Positions 13,171 to 22,462 of a stretch of 25,642 nucleotides of DNA are shown in pieces. The notes beneath the pieces are model-generated. The model made no database searches and had not been told where the DNA came from. It saw only the letters and a list, made by a program, of their open reading frames with translations. Source of the DNA: a virus. The stretch spans positions 1-25,642 of IMG/VR virus record IMGVR_UViG_3300017613_001185; one strand, written 5' to 3'. The first letter of the stretch is position 1. Each line of letters starts with the position of its first letter. The translations under genes were made by a program, and so were the position numbers.

Positions 13171-16100
13171 TCCTATTAACCTCATCTCTAAAACTTTTAC
13201 CTAAAACTCCTTTAGCCCTGGACACTATACTATATTCATTCCAAAGTTGGCGTTCTTCTTCTGGACTAGCCTTATCAAGTCTATCTACAAACACCTTCGC
13301 CTTCGCCTCCACTGGCAACCCTTTCATTCTTCTCCAAAAAGATTTCTCCGGAAGCTTCTTAATCGCATCTTCAAACTTGAATCTATCAACTAACCGATCA
13401 TAAGTATCTTTGTCCTTAAACTTCCTTGCATAGTCAAATACTTCACTCCTTTTAACATTCTTCTCATACAAGTAACCTTCAACAAGTGCATCAAATCCTC
13501 TGTTCTCGGTAAACCTTTTTATAACAAACTCTTCCTCTTTCTCATCAATCACTCTAGCATGTTTTGAGTAAGGATTAGTCACACCAAAGAACCTCTTAAT
13601 CACAGGGATTCTTGCAAGAGCCATTGCAAGGTGCTGTTGCTTCTGGCTTTCAGGAAGATCACCTAACAATTCTTCATAACCTTGGCCAAGTAGATAAGAC
13701 CACGTAGATCCACTTGTAACAAGTTCTTCAATAGCATACTTCATCCTCTCCGGCGAAAGGCCGGTGAACTTCCCTACATCAATCATTGCTTGTGGAGTCT
13801 GTCCAGGTACATATTCCTCTCTGCTCTCTGGCCAACTGAAAGGTTTCTCTGTCTTCCTCCAAATATCCTCGTTCATCCAGAAGTCCTTGTTAGTCATGTA
13901 ACCAAGTGCACCACTAACTGTTGGAGGAAGTTCACCTACACCTACAGGTGAAAGTTCCTTGAGTGAATCAACTACCCGATTAACATCTATCTCATTCCCC
14001 AGCCACTTGTCAGCACAGGCCTCGAAGAAGGTTTTAAAAAACTTCTGTCCAGGATCAAGAGGGATCTTAATATAAGGATACCTAGTCTCACCCTTCTCAT
14101 CTACAAACCCAAAGTCATCACCTAAAGGTAAACAAAGATTATTCTGCATATCTATATTACCTTGCAAATTCTTAAAAGTCTCTGGATGCATCTTACTCAT
14201 GGCTATATAGACACCAGTAGTCAATGCTGCAAGTTGTGATAACTTATACGTAGACGAAAGGGCTGATCCGCTACCTGGTTTGAATGACCTAGCAAGTCCC
14301 CTCGTACCTTGAATGGCAGCATTAAGATAAGGAAAAGCATTATCCAATGCCTTTGCGACTCCTCCACCTTGGCCAAAGTCCATATAGTCCCTAGCTGCAA
14401 ACGTAGCTTCCTGAGGAGTCTTACCCTTCCTAATCATCCTCTCCCTGATCGCAAGTCTAGTCATAATCTCTGACGTTTCACCAAAGTAACCTAAGAAATC
14501 ATAAGCTGCATCAAGTGGGCCTTCTATATGCCTGCCCCTTTGAAACAACCTCCCTTGGTGTACCAAGAACTCCATCCCACCACCTTCATTGATGTAGTCC
14601 TTATAACGTCCCTTCTTCAACGCTGCATCTGAAAACACTGTCGCTAAGTCCCTCCCTATCTGCAGCCCGAAGATTGGAAGGTTAGGATTGTAAATAGGTT
14701 TCCACTTACCTCCTTCATAACTCCTTGCAGTGTACCAAGTATGCATCACATCCCTTGGTAAATTAGCTACTGCAAATCCCCACTCAATTCCAGTTGCAAA
14801 AGTCCTAAGCACTGGTGAACCTGATGCATACCTTAAGAATTGACTAAACCTGTAAGAAACCTCAGGTGAACTTGTAATCCATTCCTTTGACATTTCAGGT
14901 GAGAGGTAAAGTGCCTTGCGTTTCCCTTCTTCATACATAAAGATCCTGTTCCAGCCGCTTGGAATCTTATCACCTTTTTCCTCTTTCACCCGAACAAAAG
15001 GGTTCTCCTTATCCTTCCTCGCTACCTCAAGCAACCCTTTATTCGCTTCATTGTTCATAATTCTTCCATAAGCCCTATTAAACACCTCAAGGGCCATGAT
15101 CTCACTCGAGGGTTCATACAAGTCCGTATCCCTACCACGTGCAAGAGCTTCAATACCTGAATCATGGACAGTCCTTTTCCTTGCACCTATCTTAGCACTA
15201 TACCTTTTGTCGAAAATCTCTACCAGTTTTATCCTACGATACTTGTGTGAGCTTAGGTCTTTGAACTCCTGTTCACTAATCAGGCCTGCATCAAGCTGAT
15301 CCTTAAGTGGCTTCTTCATCCATTCAAAGTAAGCCTTAGTCATCCCACGCAAGTTCCTTGCTTGTCCAGGCGAAAGATGTTCCATACTCTCAAACAATCC
15401 ACTGTACTCTATAGCATGGTCAGGAACCTTCCCATCACTACTTATATCTTTCGGGTACTTAAACTTTCCAGGCAGCTTATACTTCCCTATATCAATCATC
15501 CTATCGGCTAGGATCAACTTGTCAAGAATCCTTCTCTCATTCTGCGAAAGTCCTCTATAAATCTCCTTCCTCATCTGATCAAGCATCATAGCAGCACGGG
15601 ACGAGGCACCCTTTGCAAGGTACATCTTTTGTACTATCTTATACCCTTCCTCACCAAGCTCCTTTAACATATCTCTACGAATATTTCCAGAGCGGTCTAT
15701 TACTGTTCGGTTAATCCCTTCGCGTAAAATTCTTGTAATTGCAGTAGGTTTAAACTTCTTCATCCCTCTTGCTCTGTCCACATAGCTGGAGAATTTCTTT
15801 GCTCCTGCAATTATTTCTTTTGCTGCTGCATCTACTGGGATTCCAGAGTAAAGTTCCGTTCCTGGCTCAACCTTCAATTTTCCTGTTGGTTTATAGTATG
15901 AAGGAAGAGCTCCCAAGGCCCTTACCTTAGCCGTACGTGTATCTATACCCGATAGTTCTTCTTCCATCTTGTACCTATTAAGATCAATGACGGCCTCCTG
16001 ACCAAGAAGCTCTTTGACCTTCTTTATCACTTCCGTCCAGGCCTTATCAAAGTCCTTATAGGTTCTCGATCTACCAAGTTCATTAGCAGCCTCTCTTATG

Positions 16101-17824
16101 TAGTCAAATGCTTCGTTTAGTGCAATTTCCTCAGTCGGCTCAACCTTCCTCTCTGCCTTCCTAGCCCAAATAGCTGCCTCGCTTGCCACCTCACCGAACT
16201 GTTGAATCTCTGCAAGTGACATACCTTCAAATGCACTACTCACTCTCGACTTCCCAGACCCTTGTTCCTTTGCAGCAATTGCTATGTCACTTAGAAATTC
16301 CCTGGCTTCACTGATGTTGAACTCTTCTCTACCATCCAGCCAGGCATTTACCTCTGAAGTAAGCCTAGTTAAAATGGAGTGAGGATCATCTAACTTTTCA
16401 AGCGGTCCTAGTCTTTCTAAAAGAAAGTTAGTCTTCTCTGATTTCTCACGAAAAGGGGAGTTTTCAGTGGAGAGTTCAATAGGTTCCCTTGTACCTGTTT
16501 GGAGATCTAGGTCTGTAACAGGTTCTTCAACCTTCTTAGGTTTACTAATCTTCGGCGCCTTACCCTGCTTAGTCTCTATCGCCTCTCTCATCCCCTGAAT
16601 AGCCGTGCCAATGAACATCTTCTTTTGTGGATCAGGTTCTGTATTATACCTCTCCTGCTCCTCTTTCATCAGCCTATCAAGTTCAACAACATCTTCCTTA
16701 CTCAACGTCTTACCAAAATCATCTGCTCTGCCAGAGAATCCCTTTTCCTCTGGTTTAACCTCTTCATAGAACCTATCTTTCAGTGCAGTAGTTTGTTCAA
16801 TTATTGAACGATCTTTTCCTCTCAACGCCTTGTCTATCTGAACATCTGCAATATCTCTCTGAGGTTGTTTGGCCTTCTTAATCTGCGTTCTCTTGGAACC
16901 TAAGTCTTCCTCAATCATCTTTCCATAATCAAGATTCTTCTGCACTTCAATAGACTCAAGTTCAAGCTGTTTCTTCTCCATGTCGAGGATCTTCTGCTGC
17001 ACAGCTTTAACGGCTTCATCTGGAGTCATACTTAATAACTTTTCACGTTTAGTTACTTGCTCCGCCCTCCTAACAATCTCTTCAGCCTTAGCCGTAACCT
17101 CTGCTTTACTCCCTTTATAAATCCTACCAAGAGCAACCAATCCACCTATGTCACCTGCAAACTTACTCAATCCTCTAACATTTGGATAGTCTTTAAAACT
17201 CTCTGATTCAGCAACTGCTTTACCAAGTGCAGATAATGCAAGAGCAGGAGCCATAGCCGTTGAACCAACTAATTGACTTTCTGGAGTTGGAGGACCTAAC
17301 AAAGGCTCTACCATGTTCTTACTCCACATCTCCATACTCTCATTCATACCATCACTTGCGGCATCATAGAGTTCACTCAAGTCAAAAGGCCTGCCCATCC
17401 GCTCTAACATTTTCTGTCCAGCAGCTAAAATCCCAAGACCAAACCCAGGCAATGACATTACAAACTCAGCACCACCTCTGACAATCTCCATAGGATTCTT
17501 AGCAAGGTCTAAATACCCACTAAGTGTCTCAGTAATTTCTTGCTTAAACCTATCAGTTACAATAGGATTGGACTTCATCTCATCGTACTCTTCAACACTT
17601 CTTCCAAGCGCTGCTTCCATTCCTATATCAAAGATAGAAGGAGTCTTAGGTTCTTCAGGCTCAGCAGTTGGTTCAACTACTGGTTCCTCAACCTGAGCAG
17701 GTTGACTAGGCAGAGCAAACATCTGGTCAGTCAAACTAACTCCTCCAGAACCTTCAAACATCTGATCAGTTAACGACTTAGGTTTTCCATCTTGAAACAT
17801 CTGGTCAGTTAAACTAGTTGGCAT
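13130..17824 (-). CDS. Giant internal virion/ejection protein (about 1564 aa, LPD38-like region)
   Basis: Likely the largest internal core protein, ejected with the DNA, in the place of T7 gp16. Start chosen at 17824 (MPTSLTDQMF) because GTGAGG lies 6 nt upstream; an ATG at 17848 has no SD. The N-terminus has three copies of SLTDQMF, then a Pro/Glu-rich linker and a hydrophobic stretch around residues 120-150. Long charged helical regions follow. At about 1010-1170 are ANLPRDVMHTWYTA, ARDYMDFGQGGG and PYLNAAIQGTRGL, which resemble the large polyvalent-protein domain LPD38 of podophage giants. A second hydrophobic patch follows. No lytic transglycosylase or polymerase motif was recognised. Dyad repeat copy 9 lies in frame inside it. 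It overlaps the upstream gene by 11 bp. Confidence 0.75.
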   Translation of the reverse strand: MPTSLTDQMFQDGKPKSLTDQMFEGSGGVSLTDQMFALPSQPAQVEEPVVEPTAEPEEPKTPSIFDIGMEAALGRSVEEYDEMKSNPIVTDRFKQEITETLSGYLDLAKNPMEIVRGGAEFVMSLPGFGLGILAAGQKMLERMGRPFDLSELYDAASDGMNESMEMWSKNMVEPLLGPPTPESQLVGSTAMAPALALSALGKAVAESESFKDYPNVRGLSKFAGDIGGLVALGRIYKGSKAEVTAKAEEIVRRAEQVTKREKLLSMTPDEAVKAVQQKILDMEKKQLELESIEVQKNLDYGKMIEEDLGSKRTQIKKAKQPQRDIADVQIDKALRGKDRSIIEQTTALKDRFYEEVKPEEKGFSGRADDFGKTLSKEDVVELDRLMKEEQERYNTEPDPQKKMFIGTAIQGMREAIETKQGKAPKISKPKKVEEPVTDLDLQTGTREPIELSTENSPFREKSEKTNFLLERLGPLEKLDDPHSILTRLTSEVNAWLDGREEFNISEAREFLSDIAIAAKEQGSGKSRVSSAFEGMSLAEIQQFGEVASEAAIWARKAERKVEPTEEIALNEAFDYIREAANELGRSRTYKDFDKAWTEVIKKVKELLGQEAVIDLNRYKMEEELSGIDTRTAKVRALGALPSYYKPTGKLKVEPGTELYSGIPVDAAAKEIIAGAKKFSSYVDRARGMKKFKPTAITRILREGINRTVIDRSGNIRRDMLKELGEEGYKIVQKMYLAKGASSRAAMMLDQMRKEIYRGLSQNERRILDKLILADRMIDIGKYKLPGKFKYPKDISSDGKVPDHAIEYSGLFESMEHLSPGQARNLRGMTKAYFEWMKKPLKDQLDAGLISEQEFKDLSSHKYRRIKLVEIFDKRYSAKIGARKRTVHDSGIEALARGRDTDLYEPSSEIMALEVFNRAYGRIMNNEANKGLLEVARKDKENPFVRVKEEKGDKIPSGWNRIFMYEEGKRKALYLSPEMSKEWITSSPEVSYRFSQFLRYASGSPVLRTFATGIEWGFAVANLPRDVMHTWYTARSYEGGKWKPIYNPNLPIFGLQIGRDLATVFSDAALKKGRYKDYINEGGGMEFLVHQGRLFQRGRHIEGPLDAAYDFLGYFGETSEIMTRLAIRERMIRKGKTPQEATFAARDYMDFGQGGGVAKALDNAFPYLNAAIQGTRGLARSFKPGSGSALSSTYKLSQLAALTTGVYIAMSKMHPETFKNLQGNIDMQNNLCLPLGDDFGFVDEKGETRYPYIKIPLDPGQKFFKTFFEACADKWLGNEIDVNRVVDSLKELSPVGVGELPPTVSGALGYMTNKDFWMNEDIWRKTEKPFSWPESREEYVPGQTPQAMIDVGKFTGLSPERMKYAIEELVTSGSTWSYLLGQGYEELLGDLPESQKQQHLAMALARIPVIKRFFGVTNPYSKHARVIDEKEEEFVIKRFTENRGFDALVEGYLYEKNVKRSEVFDYARKFKDKDTYDRLVDRFKFEDAIKKLPEKSFWRRMKGLPVEAKAKVFVDRLDKASPEEERQLWNEYSIVSRAKGVLGKSFRDEVNRIRTYGETPRVQVD
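16790..16814. repeat. 25-bp dyad repeat, copy 9 (inside a CDS)
   Basis: Outer arms AGTTT and GATCT, centre TTA, core intact. It is fully inside the giant virion gene, about 1 kb downstream of its start, where it encodes DRSIIEQT in the same frame as copy 8. No gene start is near, so its role does not need a promoter or SD. Confidence 0.85.
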
Positions 17825-19052
17825 ATCTAACCTCACTGGTCTTCCCATCAGGCCAAGTTACGACAAATACAAAGGTCCGGCCTTCAACTCTAGTCTTATT
17901 ATAATCAATCTTCCCACCAGCTCCAGTAATCTTACTGATAATAAACTTCTCTTTCTCAGCAATAGCTGCCTTATCCTGTTCTGATGGGTCTAATGCAAAC
18001 AACCTTCTCTGAACATCGTCACTGTTAATATACTTCTCAACATCTGATGTAAGACCTTTAGGATCAGTGAAGTATTTCTTAGCCTTAATATCGGCCTTCT
18101 TTTCACCACGTTCGACTATCTCACCAATATTAGTAGCTCCGGCCTTTGCCAAATCCTCTGCAGCCTTCTTCAGTTCAGGATCTGCCATAGCAGCCCTAAG
18201 GAATTTTTCCCTTGACGTGGGCTCCAGGTTCTCCCATTCACGTTGAGACATAAACTCCTCTCCACGTTGCCTGGCTGCTTCTCTAGCTACTATATATTCC
18301 TTAGACTTGATAGGAAGACTTTTATATTCCCTTAGACTATACCCACTAATGAATGGTTGATCAAGTCTATCACCTCTCTCAATCTCTCCAATCCTTGCCT
18401 TTGACTCCTCTATCTGCTGTTTCCTATGACGATCAATTGATTCAAGCTGTCTCTGTCTAAAGGTCTGATCAGCTACATCATTCAAACTCTTCTGTCTAAG
18501 AGCCTGAACACCTGTTGCACCACTAAGCGCTTGCGACACATCTGCCGCTGTCAGCCCTGCTAAGTCAGCACCACTTAGAGGACTAGCGGAAGGGTTTAAG
18601 TAATGACTTCTTTCCATCAACTGAGAGGGTGAAGAGATAGATGAATTAGAGGCCTCAGGTACACTAGGCGTATATGAAGCATCAACAGACCCAGAAGCAG
18701 TCATTCCAGAGCCCTTAGCAGGATCAACAGATCCAAGTTCAGAACCAACTCCTCCATACATCTCAGATGGAGCATTGATAGTAGTCTTGTCCTTACCTAA
18801 TTTAACATCTCCACCACCTGCAAGGATCTCTTTCAACATTTTCATATAATACTCATTAGCCTTAGCCTTACTCTGAGCACCTATATTCTGCTGTGTTATA
18901 GCGTTAAGTGCAGGAGCCACAGGCTCACCTTGTTGCATAGCACTCCCAGCACCTGACAGGTAAGACAGGAAAAGTCTATTTTGTAACAAGTTACTCATTA
19001 TCCCAGGCTCACCACCAGAAGCTATGGAAGCCGAACTTTCATAATTAGCCAT
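17814..19052 (-). CDS. Ejection-type internal virion protein (412 aa)
   Basis: Middle member of three consecutive ejection-type genes. SD ATGGAGGATT precedes the ATG at 19052. The first 190 residues are Ser/Ala/Gly/Gln-rich and low in charge (TQQNIGAQSKAKANEYYMKM is typical). Residues about 190-330 are highly charged and probably coiled coil (RQRQLESIDRHRKQQIEESK). The C-terminus has a small beta-like end (GRTFVFVVTWPDGKTSEVRY). Such low-complexity, helical internal proteins match the place of T7 gp15 or P22 gp16/gp20 equivalents. The role is inferred from composition, size and order, not from a diagnostic motif. Confidence 0.6.
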   Translation of the reverse strand: MANYESSASIASGGEPGIMSNLLQNRLFLSYLSGAGSAMQQGEPVAPALNAITQQNIGAQSKAKANEYYMKMLKEILAGGGDVKLGKDKTTINAPSEMYGGVGSELGSVDPAKGSGMTASGSVDASYTPSVPEASNSSISSPSQLMERSHYLNPSASPLSGADLAGLTAADVSQALSGATGVQALRQKSLNDVADQTFRQRQLESIDRHRKQQIEESKARIGEIERGDRLDQPFISGYSLREYKSLPIKSKEYIVAREAARQRGEEFMSQREWENLEPTSREKFLRAAMADPELKKAAEDLAKAGATNIGEIVERGEKKADIKAKKYFTDPKGLTSDVEKYINSDDVQRRLFALDPSEQDKAAIAEKEKFIISKITGAGGKIDYNKTRVEGRTFVFVVTWPDGKTSEVRYAN

Positions 19053-19066
19053 TTTTTAATCCTCCA

Positions 19067-20071
19067 TTACATAAATCCAGAAGCTGCACCAAGAACTGCA
19101 CCTATTGCAGTTCCCCATCCAGGCATTATCATTGATCCAGCTGCCGCACCTGACAAAGCTCCACCAATTACAGACTGAGTTTGTGAAGGTCCTTTTCCAG
19201 CCCCTGGAGTTGCAGTACCACCACCTATTGCAGATAACAAATTAGCCCCATGCTGAAAGACTTCCAAATCCCAGAGACCATCAGCTTCAGCTATCTTCAT
19301 ATTAACGTCAACTTCTTCTTTATTCGCTACGATTTTAATCCTACTTCCTTCAATTGAAGTCTTCATATATCCTTCATACCAAGAAATTCTTTGTAGCATC
19401 ATTCGTATCATTTGATCAGAAGCACTAAGATTATTTTTAACAGCTTCTAGATCTTTAGATACATTAACCTTATCAACTTCAAGATGAAGCTTCTCATTTT
19501 CCACTCCAACATCTGCATTTTTAGTAGCTGCAGTCAATCTTAGCGCAGACTCGTGCTTTGCAAGTTCACGATTCCTAAATCCTTCAATGACTGCAGCGCC
19601 AAGAACAAAAGCAGAACTGGAGACAGCATTAATATCTAACATTCCAGACTGAAATCTTGGTAAGACTTTAATAGTTATCTCATCATCCAAGCTGTCAGCG
19701 AAGGCATCTACATCCGCATCTATCAGCGCTTCAGTGATCCCATCTACGTCAGTAGTATCAGGAATATCTGCAACGGCTACAGTTGCGCTAGCTAGGGCAT
19801 AGAAGGCTGTCCAATCTACGGCATCATCTAACCCCGCTAGTATATTAGAGAAGTTAGTTAAAGTTAATTCATAAGCTACAACATCAGCTGCTGGATCATA
19901 GGCAGTTATACCTGCCCAGGGTGAGGCACCATATGCTGCAGCTATTGCCGCAGTCATAGTCTCAACACCCATACCTCCAGCACCTAAAGTACCCTCATGA
20001 AACGTCCTCATGTAGTCAGGGTAGTCTACAACTCCACTACCACCACCGCCACCACCACTTGATCCACCCAT
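19067..20071 (-). CDS. Ejection-type internal virion protein with glycine-rich ends (334 aa)
   Basis: SD ATGGGAGATAAC precedes ATG 20071, with dyad repeat copy 10 15 nt farther upstream. The N-terminus is a Gly/Ser run (GGSSGGGGGGSG). Then come Ala- and Asp-rich helices (VVAYELTLTNFSNILAG), a charged central helix (ENEKLHLEVDKVNVSKDLEA), and a C-terminal glycine-zipper-like hydrophobic tail (IGGALSGAAAGSMIMPGWGT). The tail is of the kind used by T7 gp14 and P22 ejection proteins to enter membranes. It is first of the three internal proteins in gene order, as gp14 is in T7. The assignment is by architecture and position. Confidence 0.6.
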   Translation of the reverse strand: MGGSSGGGGGGSGVVDYPDYMRTFHEGTLGAGGMGVETMTAAIAAAYGASPWAGITAYDPAADVVAYELTLTNFSNILAGLDDAVDWTAFYALASATVAVADIPDTTDVDGITEALIDADVDAFADSLDDEITIKVLPRFQSGMLDINAVSSSAFVLGAAVIEGFRNRELAKHESALRLTAATKNADVGVENEKLHLEVDKVNVSKDLEAVKNNLSASDQMIRMMLQRISWYEGYMKTSIEGSRIKIVANKEEVDVNMKIAEADGLWDLEVFQHGANLLSAIGGGTATPGAGKGPSQTQSVIGGALSGAAAGSMIMPGWGTAIGAVLGAASGFM

Positions 20072-20073
20072 AG

Positions 20074-20550
20074 TTATCTCCCATTAAGATTGTTCAATAA
20101 TTGAACAGACTTGTCAACATCAAAAGAACATAAAGTAAACCTAGCTTCACCACCTAACTTCTTACACTTCTCAATCATATAAGGAACTTCTGTATAAGCA
20201 ATTATCTGACTACATTTTTCCCTCTTTGCAAACTTAGCAAGAGTCCCAATACCATTGAACCAACTTTGTCCATTAACATCTTCATAACCATAAAGACAGT
20301 AGATTAGAAGATTCTTTGTATAAGAAGCATCGTCGTAGAGTATTTGAGTTAGAACAACTCCTTCAAATATAGTTTCTTCACCTCTAGTATAAGAAGCCCA
20401 ACACTGGATCTTACCACTGAGACAGGACGATAGGACTCTGTTCATCTTATCTGGATGCTCTCCTATTACAGGAGGTAAGGATTGTTCTATCCCATACTTA
20501 ATAATATCCCAGAATTTAGCTATCTGATCTGGAAGAAGTCTTGTTAGCAT
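20074..20550 (-). CDS. GNAT-like small protein of the structural operon (158 aa)
   Basis: The 158-aa product looks like a small acetyltransferase fold. It has an N-terminal helix (PDQIAKFWDIIKYGIEQSLP), beta strands (IQCWASYTRGEETIFEGVVLTQIL) and a helix after a GIGTLAKFAKREKCSQIIAYTE segment that is near the acetyl-CoA loop position. T7-like phages often place a comparable protein (gp13-like) between tail and ejection genes, where it is thought to have a structural or assembly role. The usual Q/RxxGxG/A motif is not clean, so activity is doubtful. Its start overlaps the upstream stop (TAATG). Its 3' end carries dyad repeat copy 10 in frame. Confidence 0.45.
   Translation of the reverse strand: MLTRLLPDQIAKFWDIIKYGIEQSLPPVIGEHPDKMNRVLSSCLSGKIQCWASYTRGEETIFEGVVLTQILYDDASYTKNLLIYCLYGYEDVNGQSWFNGIGTLAKFAKREKCSQIIAYTEVPYMIEKCKKLGGEARFTLCSFDVDKSVQLLNNLNGR
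20087..20111. repeat. 25-bp dyad repeat, copy 10
   Basis: Outer arms AGATT and AGACT, centre TAA, core intact. It is in frame at the 3' end of the GNAT-like gene and 15 nt upstream (on the - strand) of the first ejection-protein start. It therefore serves both as coding sequence and as leader of the next gene. Confidence 0.85.
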
Positions 20551-21986
20551 TAGCTAGGCCCTCGTAAAGGAGGAGCATAAACTCCTCTGATTCCTCTTAA
20601 ATCAGTCATCTTATAACGTACTTTCATGTAGGTCAAGGTCATCGAAGGGATTACAAACTCAAAAGTTATTTGAATAAGAAAACTATTACCTGAAATAATA
20701 TTAACTGCTATCCCCTCACCATTAAAGGAAGAAACCTTTCCCCATCCCCACTCATCCATCGAGTTCAGCCAACCAATAGTTACCTTAGGTTCAAATGTAA
20801 AGGCCACGTCTGCCTCAACTGAAAAGATAGTCTTCAATCCTCTATATCCCATATCTATCTTATCACTCGCTATCATAGGCACGTAAGGATCATCTAAGGT
20901 ATTAGGCAGCATGACTACTTCATCGTCATAAGAGCTATCAGTCCAGAGTGCAGATGGATGTTGAGGGACTTGGGTCAGGCCGTAGGGTGAGAGTAAATAA
21001 GTTGTTGAACCATTGCTTATGTAGAAGTCTTTCCTTGCTTTGTCATAGTTAATAATAATGTCTGAGTCACCCTCCAGGTTATCCATGTACTGGTAATAAC
21101 CAAGTTCCTTGACTCCTTCACTTGTAACCTCTCTTAACACATAATCTTTTCCAAGATAGACTTGACGCTGCAGATTCCCATCCATCGCACCTTGGTTCAG
21201 CAGCCCTACATCATCAAGTTCGGTGAATCTGAAGGTCGGCGCAGGATCACTAACATGATCCATCCTAACTACACCTTTACTCGAATATCCTATCACACTA
21301 TCTCCCAACCTTCTTGTATGATAAACTACTCCTCCATAAGGATCACGTCTGTAACCAGCTACATTATCCTGTCCAGGTGTGAAGTCCGCTTGTCCTATAT
21401 TAGACCAACAATAGAACTTATCATCACAGTCATGCCAGGCATCATAAGTAAGTGTTCCACCATTCCAAACCCCTATAACATTCCCACCTACTATCATACC
21501 TTTGAAGTTACAAACTGTACGCATCATAGGAAAGGTTGCACTAGATCTAATCTCATGCCAGTCGCCAAGTGCGGCATCCCAATAGATCATCACAACTCCA
21601 TTAACCATAACTGCATACTCACCGAAGTCTGCAACTTCCATCAACGTCCCAGTTCCAAAGGTCACCTGGTCACAATTGAAGATGTGAGTTACTACATAAT
21701 CATCTGTAACCACATAGACCTTATCTTCCATATTAACTACACTATCCCGAATAACAAGGAAGTTATACCTTTCACCTGAGACCCATTGAGGGAAGGGCCA
21801 GGAATAGAGCATGTCAACTGAGCCACTCAAAGGATTATTAGTACTATGATCATAACCTTCAATCCCATCTCTCCCTATCCTAAATCCAAATGCACTCCAA
21901 AGGTATCCCGAGTTAACTGGAATATTCCTCTCAGGAGAAAGACCTTTCTTAAATGCCTCGTCTATGATAATCTCATATTCACGCAT
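20550..21986 (-). CDS. Beta-rich tail protein, possible nozzle (P22 gp10-like position, 478 aa)
   Basis: The 478-residue product is almost all beta strands with regularly spaced aromatic and Gly residues (YLWSAFGFRIGRDGIEGYD, VMVNGVVMIYWD, GMIVGGNVIGVWNGG, TYLLSPYGLTQVPQ). The pattern fits a beta-propeller such as the podovirus tail nozzle or stabilisation proteins, which close the tail tube after packaging. The C-terminal 110 residues form a separate beta domain. No enzymatic motif is visible. SD AAGGAAG precedes the ATG, and the start overlaps the previous gene by 8 bp. An alternative is another tail tubular protein. Function is inferred from fold pattern and operon place. Confidence 0.5.
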   Translation of the reverse strand: MREYEIIIDEAFKKGLSPERNIPVNSGYLWSAFGFRIGRDGIEGYDHSTNNPLSGSVDMLYSWPFPQWVSGERYNFLVIRDSVVNMEDKVYVVTDDYVVTHIFNCDQVTFGTGTLMEVADFGEYAVMVNGVVMIYWDAALGDWHEIRSSATFPMMRTVCNFKGMIVGGNVIGVWNGGTLTYDAWHDCDDKFYCWSNIGQADFTPGQDNVAGYRRDPYGGVVYHTRRLGDSVIGYSSKGVVRMDHVSDPAPTFRFTELDDVGLLNQGAMDGNLQRQVYLGKDYVLREVTSEGVKELGYYQYMDNLEGDSDIIINYDKARKDFYISNGSTTYLLSPYGLTQVPQHPSALWTDSSYDDEVVMLPNTLDDPYVPMIASDKIDMGYRGLKTIFSVEADVAFTFEPKVTIGWLNSMDEWGWGKVSSFNGEGIAVNIISGNSFLIQITFEFVIPSMTLTYMKVRYKMTDLRGIRGVYAPPLRGPS

Positions 21987-22461
21987 CTTTACTTCCTTCT
22001 TCTAACTGGTCAATTAGAAAACTCTTAACTGTAGCTTCGCCTACATGAGGAGTCCATATGAAGGCTATCCAAACTTCGCAAAGCTTCTCTTCTTCATCAG
22101 CTGGGCTTACACTAACTGTCAAGCGATCTCCTGGTGAGACTTCTAAATTAGGCTCAAGTGTTATCTGATTCCTGTTTGCTATGAAGACTTTGGACTCTCC
22201 ACCGAAGTCATTCTCTATGCCTACTGTAACAACTATGCCGGCCTTAATCTTCTTATCAAACCTAATCAATCCCTTATTAATAACTCCCTTTGCAGAAAAC
22301 ATATACTTCAGCACAGGCCCACATACATTATCTCCTGTTAAACAGTTAGAGATTGGGTAAGGAGTTATCATTGCAGAGGTTGATTTCTTGACAGCTTTAC
22401 GAATAAGTCTTCCTGTTATTAATTCAAGTTTCTTAACTCTCTTTTTAATTTCTATGTCCAT
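21979..22461 (-). CDS. Structural-operon protein of unknown function (160 aa)
   Basis: The 160-aa product starts with a short basic helix (EIKKRVKKLELITGRLIRKA). It continues with beta-rich sequence (AGIVVTVGIENDFGGESKVF, LEPNLEVSPGDRLTVSVSP, CEVWIAFIW) and an acidic tail. It sits between an adaptor-like and a nozzle-like gene with overlaps or 1-bp gaps on both sides, so it is almost surely a virion or assembly protein. A small beta-sandwich neck, decoration or fibre-attachment protein with an N-terminal anchoring helix is plausible. I recognise no family. Confidence 0.55.
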   Translation of the reverse strand: MDIEIKKRVKKLELITGRLIRKAVKKSTSAMITPYPISNCLTGDNVCGPVLKYMFSAKGVINKGLIRFDKKIKAGIVVTVGIENDFGGESKVFIANRNQITLEPNLEVSPGDRLTVSVSPADEEEKLCEVWIAFIWTPHVGEATVKSFLIDQLEEGSKDA

Positions 22462-22462
22462 A

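Noticed and set aside
21162-21779. 205-codon open frame on the + strand opposite the nozzle-like gene
   Set aside because: It lies wholly antisense to a well-supported beta-rich gene, has no convincing SD, and its product is of odd composition (Ile, His and Ser runs). It is a shadow frame.
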